A model generated the notes under the pieces. It had not been told where the DNA came from. It did not search any database and was given only the letters and a program-made list of their open reading frames with translations. This document shows, piece after piece, positions 1-6,127 of a stretch of DNA of 22,890 nt; the stretch's first letter is position 1, and each line of letters starts with the position of its first letter. This stretch comes from Bacillota bacterium (GTDB lineage: Bacteria; Bacillota; Bacilli; Bacillales_A; Planococcaceae). The DNA lies in assembly GCA_023405135.1 (NCBI GenBank), contig JAEXYZ010000098.1, positions 1-22,890 of the forward strand, in the 5' to 3' direction. Both the position numbers and the translations under genes were made by a program.

Positions 1-126
1 CCGAGTTGAGGTTATTCATATGAACAACGAAAGTCACCGATTAAAACATCAACAAAAGATTTTCAACTAATCAAAAGTGTTCATCGTAAATGAGCAAAAA
101 ATGTTCATTTGGGGTTGACGTTTACA
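1..126 (+). mobile_element. 3' end of an IS21-family insertion sequence
   Basis: The window opens inside an element. Bases 2-70 encode a C-terminal tail like that of the IS21 helper ATPase IstB. After it come repeated motifs typical of IS21 ends: TGTTCATC near 78 and TGTTCATTT near 102. Read from outside inwards on the other strand, the terminus begins TGTAAACGTCAACCCC, a TG start as expected of an IS21-family end, which puts the boundary at about 126. The left end and the target duplication lie outside the window, so the boundary is inferred from the TG/CA rule and the repeats. Confidence 0.6.
2..70 (+). CDS. istB: IstB-like IS21 helper ATPase, C-terminal end (partial)
   Basis: Frame 2 is open from the window edge to the TAA at 68-70, giving 22 residues that include VEVIHMNNESHRLK. 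Tails of this kind (VI.M.GES.RLK followed by a few basic residues) end the IstB/IS21 AAA+ helper proteins that assist the IstA transposase. No catalytic motif lies in the window, because Walker A and B are far upstream. The call rests on the tail pattern plus the IS21-like terminus right behind it. It could instead be the tail of an unrelated protein. Confidence 0.5.
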   Translation, partial: RVEVIHMNNESHRLKHQQKIFN

Positions 127-142
127 ATTTTCCTTTTATATA
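115..142 (+). promoter_or_regulatory. Candidate hybrid promoter: -35 in the IS end, -10 in flanking DNA
   Basis: TTGACG (115-120) lies inside the IS21-like end. TATATA (137-142, 16-bp spacer) or TATATT (139-144, 18-bp spacer) lies just outside it. Together they resemble a sigma-A promoter pointing at the Spo0E-STAS gene at 249. IS21-family ends are known to carry outward -35 hexamers. Use in the cell is inference. Confidence 0.4.
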
Positions 143-248
143 TTTTTTACAATTACATAATTGCCTAAAATTTGAAGAAAAGATATAATTTTATCTATGA
201 TGTTTTACTCCTTTTTTACAAAAAATATACGAAAAGGAAAAGATAGGT

Positions 249-734
249 ATGTTATCTTTGACAAGTGCTTTTGAAAAAACAAGAGAAGAACTTTTTAAAA
301 AAGCTAAATCTACAACATCCTTAACCTCCAGTGAAATTCTACAACAAAGTCAGCAATTAGATTATTTTATTACATTGTTTCAAAATAAAAATTTCTCTGA
401 TTTTGTTGTAACCTATAGGGTTGAGGAATCTAAATTATTTATAGAAATTAAGGGGCAACTAGATATTATTACTGCAGATGAGTTAAAATCTTTCATAAAG
501 CTCAATAAGAGTAAATGGGGAGATGTAAAGGAATTTTATATCGACTTAAGTCATCTTAATTTTTTTGATACAACTGGGATTCAATCAATCGTTTCTTTAA
601 TTACAGAAGCTAAAAGTGATGGAATTTCTATTAAAACAGTTATAACAAACCAAACAGCCTATGAAATTTTTAATATGATAGGAATTTTAAGTGCTCTTAA
701 AAAGTTAAACTGTAGAACACTTATAGCTGTGTAA
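249..734 (+). CDS. Spo0E-like domain fused to a STAS domain
   Basis: A 161-residue soluble protein with two parts. Residues about 8-46 match the Spo0E-like family (helix, turn, helix with the SQxLD signature; here SQQLD at 34-38). Members such as Spo0E, YisI and YnzD dephosphorylate Spo0A~P and so hold back sporulation. Residues about 52-158 look like a STAS domain of the anti-sigma-antagonist type (SpoIIAA, RsbV, RsbR C-terminus). It carries DTTG at 107-110, where SpoIIAA has DSSG with a phosphorylated serine; here the candidate is a threonine. The start ATG follows AAAAGGAAA (233-240). The gene stands alone and is followed by a hairpin terminator. I infer a link between partner-switching or stress signals and phosphorelay control. 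The domain calls come from motifs only, and Spo0E domains are short, so that half is less certain than the STAS half. Confidence 0.7.
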   Translation: MLSLTSAFEKTREELFKKAKSTTSLTSSEILQQSQQLDYFITLFQNKNFSDFVVTYRVEESKLFIEIKGQLDIITADELKSFIKLNKSKWGDVKEFYIDLSHLNFFDTTGIQSIVSLITEAKSDGISIKTVITNQTAYEIFNMIGILSALKKLNCRTLIAV

Positions 735-779
735 AATAATAGCAATTCTATCCGATCCGAAAAACGTTCATTTATCATG

Positions 780-823
780 AGGGTGCCCAGAAAGTCATTT
801 TTTTGGACACCCTTTAACTTTTT
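780..823 (+). terminator. Rho-independent terminator of the Spo0E-STAS gene
   Basis: Arms at 780-793 (AGGGTGCCCAGAAA) and 800-813 (TTTTTGGACACCCT) pair with wobbles and are followed by a T-rich run. It lies 46 bases after the stop codon. Confidence 0.7.
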
Positions 824-941
824 ATTAAGTATTTTCTTAATATTACTCTTTCGATTTTTTCTATTCTTGTCGCAATTTATTGGTACTGAAAACAAAGTAG
901 TACAAAGGCGTCTCCTAAAACCTCTTTGCTTACGTCCAATG

Positions 942-972
942 ATTATTATGCAAAAAAATTATTATGCAAAAA
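942..972. repeat. Tandem 16-bp repeat, two copies
   Basis: ATTATTATGCAAAAA occurs at 942-956 and again at 958-972, a period of 16. It lies just after the stop codon of the small membrane protein gene (transcription there runs leftward). Replication slippage is enough to explain it. Confidence 0.6.
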
Positions 973-977
973 TTGAT

Positions 978-1160
978 CTATTTATTATAATTTTTACTAC
1001 GCCACAAGAGTGATAAAATTAAAACAACCACACCTACTCCAACACCAATTATTTGGTCTAATAGAACTTCCCCGGTTCTAAAATATCTAATACTGAATGT
1101 ACCACCAAATATAATAATCATTGTTATACCTAGTTGAACTAAATATGTATTAATTTTCAT
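978..1160 (-). CDS. Small two-helix membrane protein, unknown function
   Basis: A 60-residue protein with two hydrophobic segments (about residues 6-23 and 38-54) separated by a short polar stretch containing RYFRTGE. It ends in the basic tail WRSKNYNK. The reading frame extends upstream to a TTG, but the ATG at 1158-1160 is preferred because GCAGGTG lies nine bases before it. I do not recognise a family. It stands alone between two other small or regulatory genes, and no operon partner is visible. Two-helix proteins of this size are common in this group and mostly uncharacterised. Confidence 0.55.
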   Translation of the reverse strand: MKINTYLVQLGITMIIIFGGTFSIRYFRTGEVLLDQIIGVGVGVVVLILSLLWRSKNYNK

Positions 1161-1396
1161 TGAATAATTCACCTGCTTTGCCAAAATAAAAAGTTCATAA
1201 TGATTAACCTTAATGTAAAAATTGACATTATATTTTCTACAAACGCTAACTTATTTGTTAAACCTAAATAAACAAGTTTTCAGCTTATTTTAAATAGATG
1301 TCTCTAATTTTCGAAGGGAGCGAAGGAATAGAAGATAAACTATTTCTTGAAATAAGTTTCACAATAATGATTTAGAAAGATAGGATGTTTAAGCTG

Positions 1397-1477
1397 CTAT
1401 GATTGAAAATACACGTAGTTGCCAATCCACCCTAAGATGACAATTACTAGACCAACCGATAGCACTTTTCCACTCAA
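1397..1477 (-). CDS. 26-residue single-span membrane peptide, unknown function
   Basis: Reading TTG (1475-1477) to TAG (1397-1399) gives a short basic start (MSGK), one hydrophobic span (VLSVGLVIVILGWIGNYVYF) and a two-residue tail. GGAGAG lies six bases before the TTG, a good ribosome binding site. The GWIGNYVYF end contains Trp, Asn and Tyr at the expected membrane border. This looks like a genuine small membrane protein and not chance, but there is no family assignment and the start is TTG. It lies alone in an otherwise gene-free stretch of about 540 bases (1161-1702) in which I see nothing else except the palindrome at 1606. Confidence 0.5.
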   Translation of the reverse strand: MSGKVLSVGLVIVILGWIGNYVYFQS

Positions 1478-1605
1478 GAAAATCTCTCCATTTTTCCTTT
1501 TAATTGGTTATTGTTATTTTATCATAAATAATGTGATGCCATTTGTTATATAAGTTCATTCAATTGTCGTATTAACAAATGAACAAATGTATGGTATTTT
1601 ATATT

Positions 1606-1625
1606 TATATACTAAAAGGTATATA
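1606..1625. repeat. Palindrome TATATAC-N6-GTATATA upstream of trhO
   Basis: Perfect 7-bp arms at 1606-1612 and 1619-1625 around a 6-bp centre, about 80 bases before the trhO start and within its likely promoter/leader. It could be an operator, or simply AT-rich symmetry. Confidence 0.35.
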
Positions 1626-1702
1626 AAGTATGAATTTCTCTAATGAAGCAGAAGTTCACCCATCAGGTATATCCTGTAAATATAAATGATAGGTGGAAAA
1701 AA

Positions 1703-2653
1703 ATGAATTATCGAGTTTTACTTTATTATTTTTATACAAAAATAGATGATCCTACTGCATTTGCTGCGGAACATTTAGAAACATGTAAGAATATGAACTT
1801 AAAAGGTCGTATTCTTGTAGCTCAAGAAGGTATTAATGGTACGGTTTCAGGTACAATTGAAGATACGAATGCCTATATGGAGATGATGAAAAATCACCCA
1901 TTATTTAAAGGTATTGTTTTTAAAATTGATGAAGCAGAAGGTCATGCTTTTAAGAAAATGCATTGCCGTCCACGTCCAGAGCTTGTAAACTTAAGCTTAG
2001 AAGATGACGTCGATCCATATGAAGTTACAGGTCGTTATCTAACACCTGAACAATTCTTTGAAGAAATGCAACGTGAAGATACAGTTGTGTTAGACGTACG
2101 TAACACTTATGAGTATGATGTAGGTCATTTCCGTGGAGCAATCCGCCCAGAAGTTGAAACGTTCAGAGATACTCCACAATGGGTACGTGATAACAAAGAA
2201 TTATTCGAAGGTAAACGCGTACTAACATACTGCACAGGTGGTATTCGTTGTGAGAAATTCTCAGGCTGGTTAAAACGTGAAGGTATTGGGGAAGATGTTG
2301 GTCAATTACACGGTGGTATTGCCACTTACGGTAAAGACCCGGTCGTAAAAGGACAACTTTGGGACGGTCAAATGTACGTATTTGATGAAAGATTAACTGT
2401 TTCAATTAACCAAGTTGAACACGTCGTTGTTGGTCGTGATCATTTTGATGGGACACCATGTGAACGTTACATTAACTGTGCAAATCCTGAGTGTAATAAA
2501 CAAATTTTAAGCTCGGAAGAAAATGAACGCGAACATTTAGGCGGTTGTACTATTGAATGTTCAAAACATGAACGTAACCGCTATGTGATAAAACATAATT
2601 TATCAAAAGAATTTGTTGAAGCACAAATTGCAAAATTACAACAACTTATTTAA
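1703..2653 (+). CDS. trhO: Oxygen-dependent tRNA uridine(34) hydroxylase TrhO (rhodanese family)
   Basis: A 316-residue homologue of E. coli YceA/TrhO and its Bacillus counterparts. These proteins use O2 to hydroxylate U34 of certain tRNAs, the first step of (m)cmo5U/mo5U formation. An N-terminal acylphosphatase-like domain (residues about 1-95) precedes a rhodanese domain (about 112-215) with the active-site loop YCTGGIRCEKF, Cys177 being the catalytic residue. The C-terminal part has paired cysteines (C253, C259, C264, C282, C286) that fit a metal site, as is usual in this family. The open frame extends 20 codons further upstream, but AGGTGG at 1691-1696 places the start at the ATG at 1703, which also gives the family's usual MNYRVLLYY beginning. 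Single gene with a hairpin behind it. Confidence 0.93.
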   Translation: MNYRVLLYYFYTKIDDPTAFAAEHLETCKNMNLKGRILVAQEGINGTVSGTIEDTNAYMEMMKNHPLFKGIVFKIDEAEGHAFKKMHCRPRPELVNLSLEDDVDPYEVTGRYLTPEQFFEEMQREDTVVLDVRNTYEYDVGHFRGAIRPEVETFRDTPQWVRDNKELFEGKRVLTYCTGGIRCEKFSGWLKREGIGEDVGQLHGGIATYGKDPVVKGQLWDGQMYVFDERLTVSINQVEHVVVGRDHFDGTPCERYINCANPECNKQILSSEENEREHLGGCTIECSKHERNRYVIKHNLSKEFVEAQIAKLQQLI

Positions 2654-2673
2654 TAAAATAATTCAACAAAGTA

Positions 2674-2701
2674 GGGCGTCCCAAAATGATTTGGGACGCC
2701 C
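2674..2701 (+). terminator. Strong hairpin after trhO
   Basis: Perfect 12-bp arms GGGCGTCCCAAA (2674-2685) and TTTGGGACGCCC (2690-2701) around ATGA. No T-run follows (the next bases are CCGCTTTGCG), so it is a stable 3'-end hairpin but not a classical intrinsic terminator, and it may belong to a larger structured repeat. Confidence 0.5.
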
Positions 2702-2837
2702 CCGCTTTGCGACGAGGATGGACTTGTCCACCACAGATGCTTAAGCAACTCCTTAAGAAATAGTGGGCTTTCCCTAAATTTTTAATTTCGGGATGGTTCC
2801 ATCTATACTTTCGAACATATTACTAGTAGGTGATCAT

Positions 2838-3548
2838 ATGCCCGCATTAACCTTTGAACAAGTAGAGATGCTAAATAAATATCGAATATATACAACATCT
2901 CCAAAACGTACATTATTCACACTCGAACGTTTAAGTAAAGAGTTTTTCCATGATGACTTTGCTCCCCTTATGCAAGGAATTACAGAGGCAAAAACTGCAA
3001 CAGCTGCTGTTTCTCACTTTGCTAAACGCTATGGGATGTTTTTTGCCATGCAATTTTACATGCTTGCTGCTTATGATTTAGTATGGGATGGAAAATTTAT
3101 TGATTTGCAATTTGATGTGACAGAGGAATTTGGAACACATACAGTCGCTATGTTTATAAATCCAAACGATTATCGCTATGTAACAGAAGAGGAAAGAAAA
3201 TATGTCATAAGTTCCATTTTATTTAAGCAAGGATATGAAGTTGTTCAGCAATTAAGAAAGACGACAACTATATCACCGTTAACCGTTTGGGAAAATTTCT
3301 TTATTCACATGATAAATATTTTTGATAAGCTCCTTGAAAATCCATTAACCGCAACACAAGCGATGGACGACATTGAGTTATTAGAAGATCCACAACTTTG
3401 GAATCGTTTTAGTGATAAATCTCTATTCTATGAATTTACTAAAGGCAAAAATCCTGCGGAACTTGCTAGTTATCCTACAAGAAAAAGTTGCTGCTTTTCA
3501 ATGGATGTACCCGGATTAGCTGCATGTGGTTATTGTCCAAGAACATAG
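2838..3548 (+). CDS. FhuF-type (2Fe-2S) siderophore-iron reductase-like protein
   Basis: A 236-residue soluble protein. Its last residues contain C218-C219-x10-C230-x2-C233-P, the cysteine pattern of the FhuF C-terminal domain, which binds an unusual 2Fe-2S cluster. FhuF-family proteins reduce ferric iron bound to siderophores in the cytoplasm so that iron is released after uptake. The N-terminal three quarters (helix-rich, with FAKRYGMFFAMQFYM near residues 75-90) fits the FhuF/IucA-like part. The frame opens 15 codons earlier, but AGTAGGTGAT seven bases before the ATG at 2838 decides the start. No siderophore transporter genes adjoin it, and I find no clear Fur box upstream. It faces the hypothetical gene at 3562 tail to tail with 13 bases between them. 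Confidence 0.8.
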   Translation: MPALTFEQVEMLNKYRIYTTSPKRTLFTLERLSKEFFHDDFAPLMQGITEAKTATAAVSHFAKRYGMFFAMQFYMLAAYDLVWDGKFIDLQFDVTEEFGTHTVAMFINPNDYRYVTEEERKYVISSILFKQGYEVVQQLRKTTTISPLTVWENFFIHMINIFDKLLENPLTATQAMDDIELLEDPQLWNRFSDKSLFYEFTKGKNPAELASYPTRKSCCFSMDVPGLAACGYCPRT

Positions 3549-3551
3549 AAA

Positions 3552-3577
3552 AGTCGTTACTTTAAAAAGCAACAACT
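3552..3577. terminator. Possible bidirectional hairpin between convergent genes
   Basis: AGTCGTTACTTT (3552-3563) pairs imperfectly with AAAGCAACAACT (3566-3577). The hairpin overlaps the stop codon of the leftward gene. T-tracts are weak, so this is a tentative shared terminator. Confidence 0.35.
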
Positions 3578-3864
3578 AATTGAAGTTCTCTTCCGATATA
3601 TAGCATTAATTTTTCTATTACATCTACATCATCAATATAAAAATCAGTTGTTATTCGAGGGGTGCCATAGTTATCTTTCCCTTCGAAATAAAAGGCTTCT
3701 AATGTCCCGGACAATTCAAATAAAGAATTTGAACTTTCTAATACTTGTAGTTTAATGATTTGTCCTGTATAAGTAGATAAAACTTGTACGGGACATACAT
3801 CTCCAATTGTTAAATAATTAGGACCGTACAAAGATTTTTCTTGAAGTATGCCTGAGATTTGCAT
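3562..3864 (-). CDS. Hypothetical protein, 100 residues
   Basis: Not recognised. The protein is soluble and mainly beta-like, with alternating hydrophobic residues, several Gly/Thr/Tyr and an acidic segment YIDDVDVIEK near residues 76-85. It has no cysteine cluster, membrane span or signal peptide. The start ATG is preceded by AAAGGGAGCG, a good ribosome binding site, which supports it as a real gene. It is convergent with the FhuF-like gene and otherwise stands alone. The fold could be a small OB- or PilZ-like barrel, but no diagnostic PilZ motif (RxxxR...D/NxSxxG) is present, so I do not assign one. Confidence 0.7.
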   Translation of the reverse strand: MQISGILQEKSLYGPNYLTIGDVCPVQVLSTYTGQIIKLQVLESSNSLFELSGTLEAFYFEGKDNYGTPRITTDFYIDDVDVIEKLMLYIGRELQLVVAF

Positions 3865-4081
3865 ATTAAAGCGCTCCCTTTAAAAGAATATATGATATTT
3901 TTCCATAGAAGCTCTAGTTTATCAAGTAATGTAAGAGAAAATCAGCCCTAAGTCGGATTGAAGAAGGACAAGTTTTAACTAAGTTCGAGAAACTATTTAG
4001 GTCATTTATAAATAAAGACACGACAATATAAATTTAAACATTGATAGCAGTTCGCTTGTGTTGGTTCGTTTAAAATAGTGT

Positions 4082-4087
4082 TATAAT
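4082..4087 (+). promoter_or_regulatory. Candidate -10 box before the zinc-ribbon ORF
   Basis: A perfect TATAAT at 4082-4087. The nearest -35 candidates (TTGGTT at 4061, 15-bp spacing; TTGTGT at 4056, 20-bp spacing) are poorly spaced. Confidence 0.3.
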
Positions 4088-4097
4088 AAAGATATAA

Positions 4098-4292
4098 ATA
4101 TCAGCAGCTTATGTTAAGTGCAGTGGATGTTGTAATAAATTCGAACTTGCTGAAGGAAGTCTTCAATATAATTTGTACAAACAAAGAAAAGCGAAATATT
4201 TCCGCTGTGAAAAATGTAACGATAATATTCGCTTATCAGCTATAAAACATCTTTTTGGAAGTGGTAATGTTTCGTTTATTGATAATCAGTAA
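4098..4292 (+). pseudogene. Zinc-ribbon ORF (YlaI/DUF2197-like) without a usable start
   Basis: An open frame from just after the TAA at 4095-4097 to the TAA at 4290-4292, with 64 codons. It carries two metal-binding knuckles, VKCSGC and FRCEKC, separated by a basic linker, as in small zinc-ribbon proteins such as B. subtilis YlaI. No ATG, GTG or TTG lies in this frame ahead of the first knuckle. An ATG at 4111-4113 sits one base out of frame. If one base were lost directly after it, the product would begin with Met, one residue, Lys, then CSGC, which is the normal beginning for such proteins. No ribosome binding site is clear. I therefore treat it as a recently broken gene, although a non-standard start cannot be excluded. 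The family name is by pattern only. Confidence 0.45.
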
Positions 4293-4324
4293 TGATATTA
4301 GATTCGAGATAGTTTCAAGCCAAT

Positions 4325-4351
4325 AAAAAAGACCGTCATACTAGACAGTCT
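4325..4351 (-). terminator. Rho-independent terminator of the diguanylate cyclase gene
   Basis: On the minus strand AGACTGTC and GACGGTCT (4344-4351 and 4330-4337) form a stem, followed by six T (4325-4330). It lies 24 bases after the GGDEF gene's stop. Confidence 0.75.
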
Positions 4352-4374
4352 CTCTTACCTTAATATTTATTAAG

Positions 4375-5574
4375 TTACTTTTGGTTAAACAATTTTGTAT
4401 TTTGTAGAATGTTCAACCATTTACTAACTATGCCTTCATTACTAACTTCCATTTCTTCTAGCTCAAGACTATATAACTTATAATTATTTTTTCCATTATT
4501 TTTTGCATAGTACATTGCCTTATCAGCGTTTTGAATAAGTGTTTCTTTATCTTCTCCATCATCCGGGAACATACTAACACCGATACTTACAGAAACTTTT
4601 GCTTCATTACCATCAATATTAAATGGAGGTGTAACTGCCTCAATAATTCGCTTTGCAATATCTTCAATTTCTTCTTTACTTGTTTCTTCAAAGACTAAAA
4701 TAAATTCATCTCCACCAATTCGAGCAATAAGATCCTCTTCTCTAGTACATTCATTCAGTCTTGTTACAACCTCTTGTAATAATTTATCGCCAGCATCATG
4801 ACCAAGTGTATCATTTACTAACTTAAAATCATCCAAATCAAGGAACATTAACGTAAAGTTATAATTATACCTTTTAGAGCGGGCTAACGCCTTTTGAATA
4901 TGTTTATCTAACATTTTACGATTTGGTAATTCTGTTAAATCATCAAAATAAGCCATTTGTCTTAATTCATTTTCTACTTTCTTATGCTCTGTTATATCGA
5001 TAAAACTACCATTAATCTTTATAATTTCCCCATTAGAATTTTTTATTGGTTTAGCTACTCTAAGTATCCATTTTTCCCCTTCTATAGGATGGGTAATTCG
5101 AAATTGGTTTTGTACCGGATTTCCTTTAAAAAATTTCACTTCCGCTTCTTTTACTTCTGCAACATCTTCCATAAGAATTAAACTTTTCCAAATTTCTAGG
5201 TTTTCAATAAATACATCATAAGAGTATCCGAAAATATTTTCAACTCCAATTGAAAACTTGTATTTATCTAATATCGCATCATAAATAAATAAAGCTGCTT
5301 CATCAAATGAGTAAAAATGTTCTTCATATTCAGAATAACTTTGGTTCATCTTTATTATTTCATTTTCAATCTGTTCATTCTGTTGCTTTATATTTTCGTA
5401 ATTTAAATCTATTTCGTCATACTTTTTCCCTAACACCCAAGTTAATAAAACAATCGATATGGAAAATACTGCATCTAAAATATTTAAATTATTGAATTTG
5501 AAATAATGATAAATTTGATAAACAAACATTAATATTATAGCTAAAGTTGCAAATAATTTGCCTTTTCTGTACAT
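4375..5574 (-). CDS. Membrane-bound PAS-GGDEF diguanylate cyclase
   Basis: A 399-residue protein that should make cyclic di-GMP from two GTP at the inner face of the membrane. Two membrane spans (about residues 7-24 and 31-49) are followed by a short coiled coil (about 50-80), a PAS domain (about 85-200, ending in FIDITEHKKVE) and a GGDEF domain (about 205-370). The domain has DDLTELPNR, the metal-binding FLDLDDFK, and the active-site GGDEF at 287-291. The inhibitory-site RxxD is present (REED, 278-281), so product inhibition is likely. There is no EAL domain. The frame extends 24 codons upstream to a TTG, but AAAGGGCGG before the ATG at 5572-5574 makes that the better start, and the upstream part overlaps another translated-looking ORF. 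The signal sensed by the PAS domain is unknown. Confidence 0.88.
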   Translation of the reverse strand: MYRKGKLFATLAIILMFVYQIYHYFKFNNLNILDAVFSISIVLLTWVLGKKYDEIDLNYENIKQQNEQIENEIIKMNQSYSEYEEHFYSFDEAALFIYDAILDKYKFSIGVENIFGYSYDVFIENLEIWKSLILMEDVAEVKEAEVKFFKGNPVQNQFRITHPIEGEKWILRVAKPIKNSNGEIIKINGSFIDITEHKKVENELRQMAYFDDLTELPNRKMLDKHIQKALARSKRYNYNFTLMFLDLDDFKLVNDTLGHDAGDKLLQEVVTRLNECTREEDLIARIGGDEFILVFEETSKEEIEDIAKRIIEAVTPPFNIDGNEAKVSVSIGVSMFPDDGEDKETLIQNADKAMYYAKNNGKNNYKLYSLELEEMEVSNEGIVSKWLNILQNTKLFNQK

Positions 5575-5599
5575 TTCAAGCCGCCCTTTGACGTATAAT

Positions 5600-5662
5600 T
5601 TACTGTCTCTTTTCACCCAAAACAACACCTTGTAGACGAAGACCAAACATAAACAATTTCAT
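5600..5662 (-). CDS. 20-codon upstream ORF (leader peptide candidate) before the GGDEF gene
   Basis: GGAGG lies seven bases before the ATG at 5660-5662, the best ribosome binding site in this neighbourhood. The frame encodes a 20-residue peptide (starting MKLFMFGLRL, ending GEKRQ) and stops at 5600-5602, 25 bases ahead of the GGDEF start. It uses a different frame from the cyclase. It may be a leader peptide that couples or regulates translation of the cyclase, or the residue of a longer original N-terminus after a frameshift. No homology is claimed. Confidence 0.45.
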   Translation of the reverse strand: MKLFMFGLRLQGVVLGEKRQ

Positions 5663-6127
5663 AAATAACCTCCGATTAACCTCGGTTTTATGAAGCATGA
5701 TAGGTTGTCCAATCTAAATTGAATAAGGGCTTATACAAGCAGGCTCTTTTAGATCAAATATTACATTATCACGCTAGATATATTATAAATAATTTTTTGA
5801 TATTTTGATACAGTATTAAATAGGAAATAACCATTAAAATACTTGAAAACAGGTAATTTTTAATAAAAAAGAAGCTACTTGAAATGATTAGAGGTAAAAG
5901 AAAGGATTTATTTTAAAGAGAAAGGGTTTCCAGATTGAAGGGGAAAACCTTTTTAAAATAATACAAATATAGGACGTAACAAAGTACAATAGTTTAAATT
6001 GATATCTTTCTAATTTGTTGATTTTCGTTCCAATTGGACACGCATCCAGAGCAGGCCTCGCTTTTCCTGCAAGAGTCGTTCTATTTCACTCCAAATACAA
6101 TTGATGAGAACCTTTCCCAAACGAATA
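5663..6127. other. Gene-poor stretch between GGDEF and permease remnant
   Basis: 465 bases holding the likely GGDEF promoter region (TATAAT on the minus strand at 5782-5787, without a convincing -35) and the terminator at 5921-5952. A 36-codon minus-strand frame at 6010-6120 has no ribosome binding site. I see no other gene. Confidence 0.5.
5921..5952 (-). terminator. Terminator-like hairpin downstream of the decayed operon
   Basis: Arms AAAGGGTTTCC (5921-5931) and GGAAAACCTTT (5942-5952), 10 of 11 paired. On the minus strand it is followed by CTCTTTAAAA. It is placed to end transcripts coming from the permease remnant, although T-rich sequence also follows on the plus strand. Confidence 0.5.

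Noticed and set aside
659..895. Minus-strand 78-codon frame
   Set aside because: It overlaps the end of the STAS gene and the terminator in antisense, with no start signals or recognisable domain.
777..1013. Plus-strand 78-codon frame beginning MRVPRK
   Set aside because: It starts inside the terminator hairpin of the preceding gene, is Phe/Leu-rich from AT-rich DNA and has no ribosome binding site.
3930..4031. Plus-strand frame including SALSRIEEGQVLTKFEKLF
   Set aside because: The text looks protein-like and might be a gene tail, but it has no start, no ribosome binding site and no recognisable family in 33 residues.
4111..4239. ATG-started frame overlapping the zinc-ribbon ORF
   Set aside because: It has no ribosome binding site, and its product lacks features, whereas the other frame shows two Cys knuckles.
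6010..6120. Minus-strand frame ending RGLLWMRVQLERKSTN
   Set aside because: Only 36 codons from a TTG without a ribosome binding site; it may be a gene remnant but cannot be assigned.
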